From NCBI RefSeq assembly GCF_000564855.1, contig NZ_AYXG01000203.1, positions 38,635-102,634 of the forward strand: a DNA stretch of 64,000 nucleotides, written 5' to 3'. The position numbers were made by a program, and so were the translations under genes. Every line of letters starts with the position of its first letter. The first letter of the stretch is position 1. Positions 27,266 to 35,659 of the stretch are shown here, in pieces. This stretch comes from Actinokineospora spheciospongiae (GTDB taxonomy: Bacteria > Actinomycetota > Actinomycetes > Mycobacteriales > Pseudonocardiaceae). The notes beneath the pieces were generated by a model. The model ran no database searches and had not been told where the DNA came from. It saw only the letters and a program-made list of their open reading frames with translations.

Positions 27266-28885
27266 CTAGTCGGTCGTCTTCCGGCGGCGGGTGGGGAGGG
27301 CGGCGACGAGGACGACGCCGAACAGCAGCATGGCCGTGCCGGTCCAGAACAGCGGGACCGAGTGGTAGGCGGCGTTCGTGTAGGCGAGTTGCGGGGTCGC
27401 CGAGCCCTGCGGGGCGGGGGCGGGCGGGGCCTGGGGGGCCGACGCGGTGCCGCAGACGACGCCGCCCTCGGGGGCGTAGGCCCTGGCGACCTGCTCGCCG
27501 AGGGAGACCTGGGCCAGGGCCGAGGGCAGGTTGGGCAGGCCCAGCGCCTCCGTGGGCAGGACCTGGAGGTCGACCATGCGGGCGGTGGCGCCGAGCTGGT
27601 AGCCCTTGAACGGCTGGGTGGCCGCCGCGCCGGTCTGGTTCAGGCCCGCGACCGCCAGGCGGAGGACGCCCAGGTCGAGCTTCTGCAGGTCCTTCGACAG
27701 CGCGTCCCGCAGCGGTGAGCCGTCGCCCAGCAGGTTGCCGACGATCGGCAGCTTGCCGAGGTCGCCGAGGCCGGGGAGGTCGTCGGCGCCGGGCAGCGGC
27801 AGGCTGATCGGGATGTCGAGCTTGGGGTTGGCCGCGTCGAGCCTGCCCAGGCTCTTGCCGCCCTGGGTGACCTCCAGCACCGGGGCGGTGTACTGCACCG
27901 CCGAGGTCGCCGCGTCGCCGGTCGAGGTGACCTGGAGGGTCGGCTGGCTGACCACGTTGATGGAGATCTCGAACGGCGTGCCCGCCAGCAGCTTCAACGC
28001 CGCCACCTGGAGGGTCGAGGTCGACTGGACGGCCTTGTTGGGGGAGCCGGGGATGTCGACCAGCTTGACCACGGAACGGGCGGAGAGGGTGTTCGGGAGG
28101 CTCAGGACCGAGCCGCCGCCCGCGCTGCCCTGGCCGCCGAGGATGCCGCCCAGGGTGCTCAGCGGACCCGCCAGGTTCTTGAGCTGCTCGACGACGGCGT
28201 TGTCCGCGGCCTCGTCGAGGTTCGGGGCGTCGAACGCACCGGTGAGGTCCTTGCCGCCGGGCAGGGTCGGGATGGCGTTCAGGGCGGAGATGCTCGCGAT
28301 GCTGGTGGAGGCGTCGGAGATCGTGTCGACGCACGGGCCGAGCGCGTCGCTCCAGTTGGCGGAGACCGAGCCGTTGAGCGCGCCGACCTTCACCAGGGTG
28401 TCCAGCGGGGTGGACGGCGGGTTGATGCCACCGGTCAGCGGGGCCTCGTTGTTCGGCGGTGCCGTCTGCGCCAGCGAGCCGGGGGCCTGCGGGCTCGACC
28501 CCTGCACGGCGATGCCGCCGGGGGAGGCCTGCGCGATGGACTTCTCGTAGGCCAGGTACGCCTCGGAGTTCGCCTGGGCGCTGGCCAGCCCGAAGCCCAG
28601 CTCCACCGCGGCCTGCTTCGGCAGCTTGTCCGCGGCACCCGGCAGGATCGCCTTGGTCGGGGTCGAGTTCGGCAGCACCCGGATCACCGCCAGCCCGGTC
28701 CCGGCGTCGCCCACCGCGTGCCCGAGGGGCTGCGGCGAGGCGGGCGCGGACGCGGGCGGGGCGCCGGGGTTGCCCGGCGCGGGCACCGGCGTCGTCTCCA
28801 CCTGGGCCGCGGCGGGCCCCGCGGCCAGAGCGAGTACCGACGCGGCCACCGGCAGGGCCAGGACCGCGGGCAGACGTCGACGCAT
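27266..28885 (-). CDS. Secreted, C-terminally membrane-anchored surface protein
   Basis: A 539-residue protein with a clear signal peptide (MRRRLPAVLALPVAASVLAL, cleavage after AAA) and a C-terminal transmembrane segment (VPLFWTGTAMLLFGVVLVAA) followed by LPTRRRKTTD. The bulk is Ser/Thr/Gly/Pro-rich with repeated LPG/LPN/LGG turns and few charged residues, typical of extracellular beta proteins. I do not recognise a named family. A proline-rich PAPAPQ segment precedes the anchor. GGAGGAACGGCACC before the ATG at 28885 fixes the start; the frame extends further upstream without support. Confidence 0.75.
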   Translation of the reverse strand: MRRRLPAVLALPVAASVLALAAGPAAAQVETTPVPAPGNPGAPPASAPASPQPLGHAVGDAGTGLAVIRVLPNSTPTKAILPGAADKLPKQAAVELGFGLASAQANSEAYLAYEKSIAQASPGGIAVQGSSPQAPGSLAQTAPPNNEAPLTGGINPPSTPLDTLVKVGALNGSVSANWSDALGPCVDTISDASTSIASISALNAIPTLPGGKDLTGAFDAPNLDEAADNAVVEQLKNLAGPLSTLGGILGGQGSAGGGSVLSLPNTLSARSVVKLVDIPGSPNKAVQSTSTLQVAALKLLAGTPFEISINVVSQPTLQVTSTGDAATSAVQYTAPVLEVTQGGKSLGRLDAANPKLDIPISLPLPGADDLPGLGDLGKLPIVGNLLGDGSPLRDALSKDLQKLDLGVLRLAVAGLNQTGAAATQPFKGYQLGATARMVDLQVLPTEALGLPNLPSALAQVSLGEQVARAYAPEGGVVCGTASAPQAPPAPAPQGSATPQLAYTNAAYHSVPLFWTGTAMLLFGVVLVAALPTRRRKTTD

Positions 28886-28987
28886 GGTGCCGTTCCTCCT
28901 ACGAGCGGGTTCTGCTGTCACCCGGGTCGCCGGGCGCACACCCGGTAAACGACGGATACCCCTGCTGGTGACGCGGCAGGGTGCCGG

Positions 28988-28993
28988 TATAGT
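28988..28993 (+). promoter_or_regulatory. -10 box of tRNA-Thr
   Basis: TATAGT lies 13 nt before the mature tRNA 5' end. A weak -35 candidate (TGGTGA, 28966-28971) is spaced 16 bp upstream. Confidence 0.55.
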
Positions 28994-29006
28994 GGGTCAC
29001 GAGCAC

Positions 29007-29080
29007 GCCGCCTTAGCTCAGTCGGCTAGAGCGATTCACTCGTAATGAATAGGTCAAGGGTTCGACTCCCTTAGGCGGCT
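29007..29080 (+). tRNA. tRNA-Thr (anticodon CGU)
   Basis: A complete 74-nt cloverleaf. The acceptor stem is GCCGCCT/AGGCGGC with discriminator T. The D arm is GCTC-AGTCGGCTA-GAGC. The anticodon stem ATTCA/TGAAT encloses CTCGTAA, anticodon CGT. The T arm is AAGGG-TTCGACT-CCCTT. The 3' CCA is not encoded. It reads ACG codons, which are common in high-GC genomes. Confidence 0.97.
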
Positions 29081-29088
29081 CGCAGGTC

Positions 29089-29125
29089 AGAGGGGTTGTC
29101 CCGGTTCACCCGGGACAACCCCTCT
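29089..29125 (+). terminator. tRNA-Thr terminator
   Basis: AGAGGGGTTGTCCCGG pairs perfectly over 16 bp with its complement around a 5-nt loop, 8 bp past the tRNA. TGTCGTT follows. Confidence 0.85.
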
Positions 29126-29381
29126 GTCGTTCCCGCCTCTGTTCGCGTTGACGACCACTGCTGGATCGCAGGTGAGCCGATGCCCCGGTGGCAGATGCGC
29201 TGTGGGCCTTTCTCTCGAAGGCTGCGGCGCCTCCGTGCAGAGAAGGTGGAGTGACCTGGGGCACGTTGCTGGTGCTGGGTGTCGGATTCTCGCTTCGATC
29301 GGTAATCCGGCAACCTCTTTACTCCCTTCGTGCTCATGGCGACTGTCTTCGAGTTCACGTCGGTACCGCGGGAGGGCTCCC

Positions 29382-30092
29382 ATGCAGGCGGCTGTGGCGG
29401 GCAGGTGGCTGCCCGGGACGTTCCTGGCCAGGCTGGGCCCGGTGGCGCCCGCGTTGCTGGACCTGGGCAGGTCGCGCGTGCTGGGGGCGGGCGAGCGACT
29501 GATCACCCAGGGGGACGACAACACCAGCGTCTTCCTGCTCGAGTCCGCAGACCGGGACTCGGCAGCGTGCGTGAAGGTCACCGCGACCACGCCCAATGGA
29601 ACCGAGAGCCTGCTCGGCATTCGACTGGCGGGTGACATCGTCGGTGAACTCGCGGCGCTGCGGGACGACGGCAGGCGGTCCGCGACGGTCACGACGTGCA
29701 CCGAGACCGTTGTGCACGCCGTGACGCACGAGCGGTTCCTCGGTTTCCTGCGCGCCGAGCCGGTGGCGTGGGAGGCGCTGAGCCGCGTGTTGGCCGACCG
29801 GCTCGACTGGGCCAACCGCCGCAGGCTCGACTTCGGTGGCTACGTCGTGCGGGTCCGCCTGGCGCGGGTGCTGCTGGAACTGGCCGAGCGGCACGGCCAC
29901 GGCGCGGTGGGCGGCATCGCTCTCGGTGTGAAGCTGTCGCAGGCGGAGCTGGGCAGGCTCATCGGTGCTGGTGCCGATGCCGCCGCCGGGGCGGTGGCCG
30001 AACTGCGCCGGGCGGGCGTGCTCAGCACCGAGTACCAACGGCCGACGATCACCGACCTCGCCGGGTTGCGCGAGCTCGCAGGCGAGAACTGA
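29382..30092 (+). CDS. Crp/Fnr-family regulator adjoining the cyclase-NTPase operon
   Basis: A 236-residue protein. Residues about 15-120 form a cyclic-nucleotide-binding-like beta-barrel with IRLAGDIVGELAALRDDGRR and RSATVTTCTETVVHAV, corresponding to the phosphate-binding cassette (GE and RSA). Residues about 165-230 are the winged helix (GVKLSQAELGRLIGAGADAA). The recognition helix reads GADAAAGAVAELRRAG, whereas classic Crp proteins have SRETVxRxL; the usual Arg/Glu contacts are absent. GGGAGGG lies 6 nt before the ATG at 29382. It lies 84 bp upstream of a nucleotidyl-cyclase-like gene, so a regulator/second-messenger pairing is plausible but unproven. Confidence 0.85.
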   Translation: MQAAVAGRWLPGTFLARLGPVAPALLDLGRSRVLGAGERLITQGDDNTSVFLLESADRDSAACVKVTATTPNGTESLLGIRLAGDIVGELAALRDDGRRSATVTTCTETVVHAVTHERFLGFLRAEPVAWEALSRVLADRLDWANRRRLDFGGYVVRVRLARVLLELAERHGHGAVGGIALGVKLSQAELGRLIGAGADAAAGAVAELRRAGVLSTEYQRPTITDLAGLRELAGEN

Positions 30093-30103
30093 GTCGGAAT
30101 CCG

Positions 30104-30109
30104 TATTTA
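30104..30109 (+). promoter_or_regulatory. Possible -10 of the cyclase-like/NTPase operon
   Basis: TATTTA lies in the only AT-rich patch of the 84-bp gap between the Crp-like gene and the next gene. No -35 is clear. Confidence 0.3.
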
Positions 30110-30176
30110 TCCGTAGTTCCACACCGGCTCTGTCCCCACACTTCTCCCCACACCCCCACTGCGCGAGGACACCGAC

Positions 30177-30974
30177 GTGACCGAACCCTTTCATCGACGT
30201 GTGCTGCTGAGCCTGGACGCCCAGGCATACGGCTCACGTGGCGACCACCAGCAGTTGGAGCTGCAGCGCGCGTTGACCCAGGTCGTCGCCGAGGCCGCCG
30301 GGCGGGCCGGGGTGGACCTGGCCGCCGCGGACCGGCAGGCCGCGGGCGACGGCATGCTGATCATCCTGGCGCCGGGCTCCTCGGAGGTCGCACCCGTGGA
30401 CGCGTTCCCCCGCGAGTTGGTCCGGGCGCTGCGCGACTACAACGGCGGCGACCGCGGCGACTCCCCCCGGTTGCGGTTGCGGTTGGCCGTCCACCAAGGA
30501 CTCGTTGCGACGGGCGACAACGGGTACCCCGGTGCGGGTGTCGTCGTGGTCGCCCGGATGGTCGACAGCGGACCCGCACGCGCCGCGTTGAAGGCGGCCT
30601 CGGCCGCCGACCTGGTGCTGCTGGTCTCCCGCACGATCTACTTCGACCTGGTCGTCCAGTCACACACTTCCGTGCAACCACAGGCGTTCCGCCAGGTCGA
30701 GTACGAGACGAAGGAGGGCGCGGAAGTCGCGTGGTTGTCCGTCCCCGGTGGCGACGCGCACGCGCTCGACCTCTCCGGTGAGAGCTCGGACGCCTCGGGT
30801 GCCGGTCATGCGGGCACAGCCGCCGAAATCCCCGCGAGCGTCGACGCCGCCGCTCCCACCAAGGCGCGCGTCGTGGTCAACGGTGGTGTGCACGGCGGGA
30901 ACGTGGTGCAGGGCACCCTGCACGGCACCGCGTTCAACTTCGGCATCCAGACCGGTGATCGCCATGACGGCTGA
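30177..30974 (+). CDS. Class III nucleotidyl-cyclase-like protein with C-terminal amyloid-type motif
   Basis: A 265-residue soluble protein. Residues about 1-190 resemble a class III cyclase domain: RVLLSLDAQAYGSR carries the first metal Asp, RQAAGDGMLIILAPG the second, and GAGVVVVARMVDSGPARAAL corresponds to the GxVNxAAR region. The Asn that stabilises the transition state is Val here, and the substrate-base Lys is not evident, so activity is uncertain. After a Ser/Ala linker (195-230), residues 235-260 read GGVHGGNVVQGTLHGTAFNF-G, a Gly/Asn/His pattern like RHIM-type bacterial amyloid-signalling sequences. The GTG start follows GAGGA. Its 3' end overlaps the NTPase gene by 11 bp. Confidence 0.75.
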   Translation: MTEPFHRRVLLSLDAQAYGSRGDHQQLELQRALTQVVAEAAGRAGVDLAAADRQAAGDGMLIILAPGSSEVAPVDAFPRELVRALRDYNGGDRGDSPRLRLRLAVHQGLVATGDNGYPGAGVVVVARMVDSGPARAALKAASAADLVLLVSRTIYFDLVVQSHTSVQPQAFRQVEYETKEGAEVAWLSVPGGDAHALDLSGESSDASGAGHAGTAAEIPASVDAAAPTKARVVVNGGVHGGNVVQGTLHGTAFNFGIQTGDRHDG

Positions 30975-32946
30975 ACCGGAACCACCCGACCAGCCCGTCG
31001 AAGACCCACCGCCCGACAAGGAGGCGCCGAACACCCTCGAGCACCCTGGCGCGCTCCACTCGGTCCGCAACACCATGAGCGGGACGTTCTACATGAACGC
31101 CGCCAACTTCGGTGTTGACGGTGTGTCCGCCAGTCCGTTGACCAGGGCCACCGGCCGGGTCCAGGAGTCCGTCGTGCGGGCGGCGCTCGACCGCTTCGTC
31201 ACCCCGCCCCGCTTCGACGCGGCGCTCGGCAGGCTGCACCGGGATCGAGTGGTGGTCTTGCGCGGGCTCCGCGGCAGCGGCAAGCGCACGGCGGCGCTGA
31301 CCATGCTCCGCGAGGTCGGCGCGAGCACCCTCTACGCGTTGTCCCCGCAGGTGACGCTGTCGGAGCTCGCCCAGCGGGACTACGACCGGGGCGCGGGTTA
31401 TCTCGTGGCCGACCGTCGGGTGGCAGACGCCGACGACTCCGACTTCGACTGGGGGCTGGTGCGTGACCGGGTGCAGGACGAGGGCGCGTACCTGGTGGCC
31501 ACCGTTGGCAACGAGGCCTCCAACCCCGCCGACGGCACGACGCACGTCGACTGGGTGATGGTCGAACCCGAGCGGGTGCTGCGGGCGCACTGGCCGCACG
31601 AGTGGCCCGAAACCCTCCACGAGGTTCTGTGCTCGGTGAACCGGGTGTCCGACGTCATCGAGCTGGCTCGCCGCCTCGCCGCGGGCGAGTCACCGGACGC
31701 CGCGGTCACGCACCTCGACGGCAGGGCGGGTGACGTGGTGGCCGACTGGTTCGCGGCGGGACCGACCCGGCGGCAGGTCCTGGAGGTCGCCGCGTTGGCG
31801 TTCGCGGTCGGCACGGACGAGCGCACCTACGAGTCCATGCTGCACAAGCTCGTGGAGCACTACGAGCACCACGATCCCGAAGTCCGCCCGGGCGAGTTGG
31901 CCGCCGTCGAGGATCGGTTGCGGCAGCGTAGGAGCACCCTGTTCAACGAGAACGAATTGGTGTCCGCCGTACGCTACCGCGACCAGTACGGCGCCGAGCA
32001 GACCGCGCTGTGCTTCACCGTCCCCGCCTACCACCGGCACGTCCTGGCCCAGCTGTGGGCGAGGCTGGACGTGCGGTTCTGGGACGCGGTGCGGGACTGG
32101 CTCAACGGTGTAGCGGGGCGCCACGGGGACCCGGTCGCGGTCGGACTGGCGGAGCTGGCCGACGTGTCCTTCGGGGAGGCGTTGCCGCTGCTGGAGCGGT
32201 GGGCGGGCGGTGAGGTCGGGGCGGGTGGCCAGCACACGGCCGTGCAGACCCTGTGGGCCATGGCCTACCGGGAGCCGTTGGCGTCCGCGGCGTTGCGGGT
32301 GGCGACGTCCTGGGTGACCAGGGGCAGCCCGGCTCGGCGCTGGGCCGGGGCGATGGCCTTCAGCGGCGACATCGGCGTCCGGTACCCGCACGACGCGGCC
32401 AACCGGTTGTGGCAGCTGTGCGTGCAGTCCCACACCGCCTCGGGCAACGTGGAAATGGTCTTGGCCGCGTTGTTCAGCAGGCTGGTCCACGACACCGCCG
32501 ACGCCGGGATCGTGCTGTCCGTGCTGCGCACCAAGCTGCGCCGTTTCAGCCGCAGCAGTGCCGATCGGCGCCTGCTGGTGATCGCCATCCGGGCCACCCT
32601 CGCGGTGCTGTCCGCCCGCGACGGACGTGCCGCATTCGTGGAATTCCTGGTGTCCGCACCGGACCGGATCGATCTCGTGGCCGAGCTGTGGGCGTCGGTC
32701 CTGTGCTACCGCCCCACCCGGCTCGCCGCCCTCACCGCCCTGCGCCAAGCCCTCGACACCGCGGGCCCGGACGCGCTCGACATCGCCGAGCGGCTCGGCC
32801 GTGCGCTGGGCGCCACCCTGCCCCCTGACGAACCACCCGCGCTGCGCAGCGACTTCCAAACCCTCGCAGCGCGGAAAGGGGTGCCCATCGGGCCCGTGCT
32901 CGCTGCCTTGCTGACCGTGCTGACCGAATTCCCCACCGGAGCTTAG
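30964..32946 (+). CDS. P-loop NTPase with N-terminal amyloid-type motif
   Basis: A 660-residue protein. The disordered N-terminus has Pro/Glu-rich sequence and then N36-TMSGTFYMNAANFGV, which matches the C-terminal motif of the preceding cyclase-like protein at 7 of 16 positions. A Walker A GLRGSGKR spans G101-R108 with Lys107. GYLVADRRVAD near residue 150 is a candidate Walker B. The C-terminal 400 residues look all-helical with repeated W/L/A patterns, compatible with a HEAT/TPR-like sensor region as in STAND NTPases. No known effector domain (nuclease, TIR, protease) is visible. The ATG at 30964 overlaps the upstream stop by 11 bp. A STAND-like assignment is likely but not certain. Confidence 0.72.
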   Translation: MTAEPEPPDQPVEDPPPDKEAPNTLEHPGALHSVRNTMSGTFYMNAANFGVDGVSASPLTRATGRVQESVVRAALDRFVTPPRFDAALGRLHRDRVVVLRGLRGSGKRTAALTMLREVGASTLYALSPQVTLSELAQRDYDRGAGYLVADRRVADADDSDFDWGLVRDRVQDEGAYLVATVGNEASNPADGTTHVDWVMVEPERVLRAHWPHEWPETLHEVLCSVNRVSDVIELARRLAAGESPDAAVTHLDGRAGDVVADWFAAGPTRRQVLEVAALAFAVGTDERTYESMLHKLVEHYEHHDPEVRPGELAAVEDRLRQRRSTLFNENELVSAVRYRDQYGAEQTALCFTVPAYHRHVLAQLWARLDVRFWDAVRDWLNGVAGRHGDPVAVGLAELADVSFGEALPLLERWAGGEVGAGGQHTAVQTLWAMAYREPLASAALRVATSWVTRGSPARRWAGAMAFSGDIGVRYPHDAANRLWQLCVQSHTASGNVEMVLAALFSRLVHDTADAGIVLSVLRTKLRRFSRSSADRRLLVIAIRATLAVLSARDGRAAFVEFLVSAPDRIDLVAELWASVLCYRPTRLAALTALRQALDTAGPDALDIAERLGRALGATLPPDEPPALRSDFQTLAARKGVPIGPVLAALLTVLTEFPTGA

Positions 32947-32955
32947 GAACTGGAC

Positions 32956-34251
32956 ATGGCACAGCCCTACCCGATCGTCCGACAGGTAGTACTCGACCCC
33001 CTCCCGCGCAAGCGGATGTTCGGCCGCGGCCGCAGTGGTCGCACCACCGACGAGATCCCACACCTGGCTGCCCACCACCGCTTGGTCTACCGGGTACGGG
33101 GTGACTACGTGGTCGACAACTTCACCATGCCCCTGGATTCATCCACCGTCGTGGACGCCTCGCACGTGTCCGTCGTGGACGTGGCCCGGGACGTGGCGGT
33201 GGTCGTGAACCTGACCATACCGTCGCAGGACGCGTCGTCGTTCACCGTGCTCGCCACCTTCCTGTGCTCGGTCACCGACCCGCTCTCGGTGGTGCGCAGC
33301 GGGGCGCAGGAGGCCGCGGGCATGCTGCGCGCCTACCTGCGCGGTCACCAGCGGCTGTTCGAGCTGGGGCTGGACTACCCGATCTCCCGGATCAACGAGA
33401 TCCGGCGCAAGCTCAGCACCCAGGTCATGGCGTACCTGGAGGTCACGCCGCCGCAGTTCCCCGGGGTGGAGGTGGCCCTCGCCAGCGTCGAGGTGATGAC
33501 ACCGGAGGAGCTCTCAGCCCTGGAGCAGTCGCGGCGCGAGGTGGCCGCACAGCACGCGTTGGAATCCGAGCGGCTGCGGACCCAGCACGACATCGTCACC
33601 ACCCAGCTGTTGCAGGAGCAGAGCTTGCGCGCCGACCGCGAGCTCTGGGACTCCCGGCTCGCCGCTGAGGGCCAGCAGCGGGAGCTGGAGATGGATGCCG
33701 AACGACGCGAGTACGAGCTGTTCCAGCAGGCGAAGGCTGCCGAGGCGATCGCGGACGACCCGGTACGAGCGCTGGCGCTCGCCTACTCGAGCAAGGAGAT
33801 CACCGCCAAGGAACTCGCCGACGGCCTGGCCGCGATCCACGAGACCCGGCGGCAGGACCGGCTCACCGAGGCCGAGGCCGAGCGGGTCGAGCGGCGCCGG
33901 GAGACCGAGTGGCAGCGCGAGCGCGAGCGGTTGAGGATCGCGGCGCACCGCGAGGACAGCATCAAGCGGGCCGAGTGGGTGCGTGCTGACCGGAAGATGG
34001 ACCGCGAGGACCAGCGCCAGCAGTTGCACGCCAAGCTGGCAGTGATCAAGGAGCTGGCCGAGCAGGGCCACCTCGCCACCGCCAACCTGCGGTTGGACTC
34101 GGTGGTCAACTCGATGCTGGCGGTTCCCGCCGCACCGGAGCAGGAGGCCCCGGCCCTGCCGGAGCCCGACCGGGATCGATCCCCGGCAAACGGCTTCGCG
34201 GGCCTGGACCGCGAAGCCGACGAGATGGTGAGGGAAGAAGATGCCGACTGA
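32956..34251 (+). CDS. Band-7/SPFH-like protein with long coiled coil
   Basis: A 431-residue protein with no signal peptide or membrane helix. Residues about 35-185 resemble an SPFH/band-7 domain: VVVNLTIPSQDASSFTVLAT followed by FLCSVTDPLSVV, then a helical segment LSTQVMAYLEVTPPQFPGVE and VEVMTPEEL. Residues about 190-390 are strongly charged (AERVERRRETEWQRERERLR) and should form a long coiled coil. The C-terminus is acidic. SPFH proteins scaffold membrane microdomains; here the absence of an anchor suggests recruitment by the neighbouring DUF4407 protein. The gene starts 9 bp after the NTPase gene and overlaps the next by 11 bp. Confidence 0.68.
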   Translation: MAQPYPIVRQVVLDPLPRKRMFGRGRSGRTTDEIPHLAAHHRLVYRVRGDYVVDNFTMPLDSSTVVDASHVSVVDVARDVAVVVNLTIPSQDASSFTVLATFLCSVTDPLSVVRSGAQEAAGMLRAYLRGHQRLFELGLDYPISRINEIRRKLSTQVMAYLEVTPPQFPGVEVALASVEVMTPEELSALEQSRREVAAQHALESERLRTQHDIVTTQLLQEQSLRADRELWDSRLAAEGQQRELEMDAERREYELFQQAKAAEAIADDPVRALALAYSSKEITAKELADGLAAIHETRRQDRLTEAEAERVERRRETEWQRERERLRIAAHREDSIKRAEWVRADRKMDREDQRQQLHAKLAVIKELAEQGHLATANLRLDSVVNSMLAVPAAPEQEAPALPEPDRDRSPANGFAGLDREADEMVREEDAD

Positions 34252-35608
34252 TCTCGCGTCCCCGCCCGAGCTGGACCCGCGTCCCGTCCGGTCGTCGCTG
34301 ACCAATGAGGCGATGCCGGGGTTGTACCGGCCGGTCCGGCCCGCTCGGGGTCTCCCGGTGGTGCTGCGCAGGCTGGTCGGCGTCAAGGAGGACATCCTCG
34401 ACTGGGTGCCGGAGGAGCGACCCCGCTACACCCGGCTGGGGCTGATCGTGCTCAACACCGGAGTGCTCGCCGGGTTCTCGATGACCATCGCCATGGCGAC
34501 GGTCGGTGCGGTGTCCCCGTGGCTGCTGGTGCCGCTCGGCCTGTTCTGGGGCTTGATCATCATCACTGTCGACAGCTGGCTGATCACCAGCACCAACGGG
34601 AGCAGCCGCCACGGGCGGTTGCGGGTCTTCGCGCCTAGGTTGGTGCTCTCGGTGCTGCTCGGCCTGGTGATCGCCGAACCGCTGGTGCTCTGGGTGTTCG
34701 GCTCCTCGATCACCGCCGAGATCAAGGAATTCCGGAAGGCGGAGGTCGAGGGCTACCAGAGCACGCTGCGGGTGTGCAACCCGGCCACCGGTGGGCTCAA
34801 CCAGGACCCGGCCTGCGACGGGTACCGCTTGAACCCCGGTGACACGCCGCAGGCGCTGGAGTCGCAACTCGAAGAGGCCACCGCCATCCGGGACCGGGCC
34901 AAGGGCGTGCTGGTCGACCTGGACGCCAAGCACGCCGAGCTGGAGCGGCTGGCGCGCGACGAGTGCGCGGGCCGAGCGGGGCCGGGCCTGACCGCCGTGC
35001 CCGGTGAGGGCGGCGAGTGCCTCCGGAACCGGGCCAAGGCCGACCAGTTCCGCGTCGACAACCAGATCGAGAGGCTGCACGTCGAGCAGCTCGGTCTGGA
35101 GCAGAAGGTCACCGACCTCACCGACCAGGTCGCCCGCTCCCGCGCGGGCGCGGCGGTGCGGATCGGCGAGGACATCACCGCCAAGGTCGAGGAGAAGCGG
35201 GCCAACCTGGTCGGCGTCGACATCCTGGACCAGGTGAGCGCCATGGGGCGCGTCGCCGACCGCGACCTGTTCGCCGAGGTCGCCCAGTGGGTGCTCCGGC
35301 TGCTGCTGGTCGCGCTGGACTGCCTGCCGGTCCTGACCAAGCTCATGGGTGGGACGACCGCCTACGACGAGCAGGTCACCCGGCAGTTGGAGGGTGCGAA
35401 GCGGTTGCACGACAAGCACATGCACGTCCACGAGAACCGCGATGGTGTTGACCTGGAAATCCAGATGCGGCAGTCCGACCGCAAGCTGCGAGACAGGATC
35501 GCGGCCATGACCGCCACCGACCGGGCCAACTCCGCCCGGCGCCGGATCGACGAGGCCGCCGAGATCGACCGGCTGGCAGCTGAACTGGAACGCCGGGGAG
35601 GGCGCTGA
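34241..35608 (+). CDS. DUF4407 domain membrane protein
   Basis: A 455-residue protein with the DUF4407 layout. Three membrane helices lie at about residues 66-88, 92-112 and 130-152 (including GLFWGLIIITVDSWLI with an intramembrane Asp and LGLVIAEPLVLWVFGSSI). A long extracytoplasmic or cytoplasmic coiled-coil region follows at about 160-340 and contains four Cys (CNPATG, ACDG, ECAG, ECLR). A fourth membrane segment VLRLLLVALDCLPVLTKLMG has the conserved D-x-x-P. The C-terminal tail is again charged and coiled. The family function is unknown. It is the last gene of the operon. Confidence 0.85.
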   Translation: MPTDLASPPELDPRPVRSSLTNEAMPGLYRPVRPARGLPVVLRRLVGVKEDILDWVPEERPRYTRLGLIVLNTGVLAGFSMTIAMATVGAVSPWLLVPLGLFWGLIIITVDSWLITSTNGSSRHGRLRVFAPRLVLSVLLGLVIAEPLVLWVFGSSITAEIKEFRKAEVEGYQSTLRVCNPATGGLNQDPACDGYRLNPGDTPQALESQLEEATAIRDRAKGVLVDLDAKHAELERLARDECAGRAGPGLTAVPGEGGECLRNRAKADQFRVDNQIERLHVEQLGLEQKVTDLTDQVARSRAGAAVRIGEDITAKVEEKRANLVGVDILDQVSAMGRVADRDLFAEVAQWVLRLLLVALDCLPVLTKLMGGTTAYDEQVTRQLEGAKRLHDKHMHVHENRDGVDLEIQMRQSDRKLRDRIAAMTATDRANSARRRIDEAAEIDRLAAELERRGGR

Positions 35609-35611
35609 CGG

Positions 35612-35653
35612 CCGTGGTGGGGCGGGCAGGTCCATGTGCCCGCCCCACCACGG
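35612..35653 (+). terminator. Operon terminator after DUF4407 gene
   Basis: A perfect 17-bp stem (CCGTGGTGGGGCGGGCA and its complement) with an 8-nt loop begins 3 bp past the stop. It marks the end of the cyclase-NTPase-SPFH-DUF4407 operon and lies between convergent genes. Confidence 0.85.
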
Positions 35654-35659
35654 CGGGGA

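Noticed and set aside
29148..29381. A 78-residue N-terminal extension of the Crp-like regulator
   Set aside because: It begins just past the tRNA terminator hairpin (29089-29125), has no ribosome site, and the ATG at 29382 has a good one.
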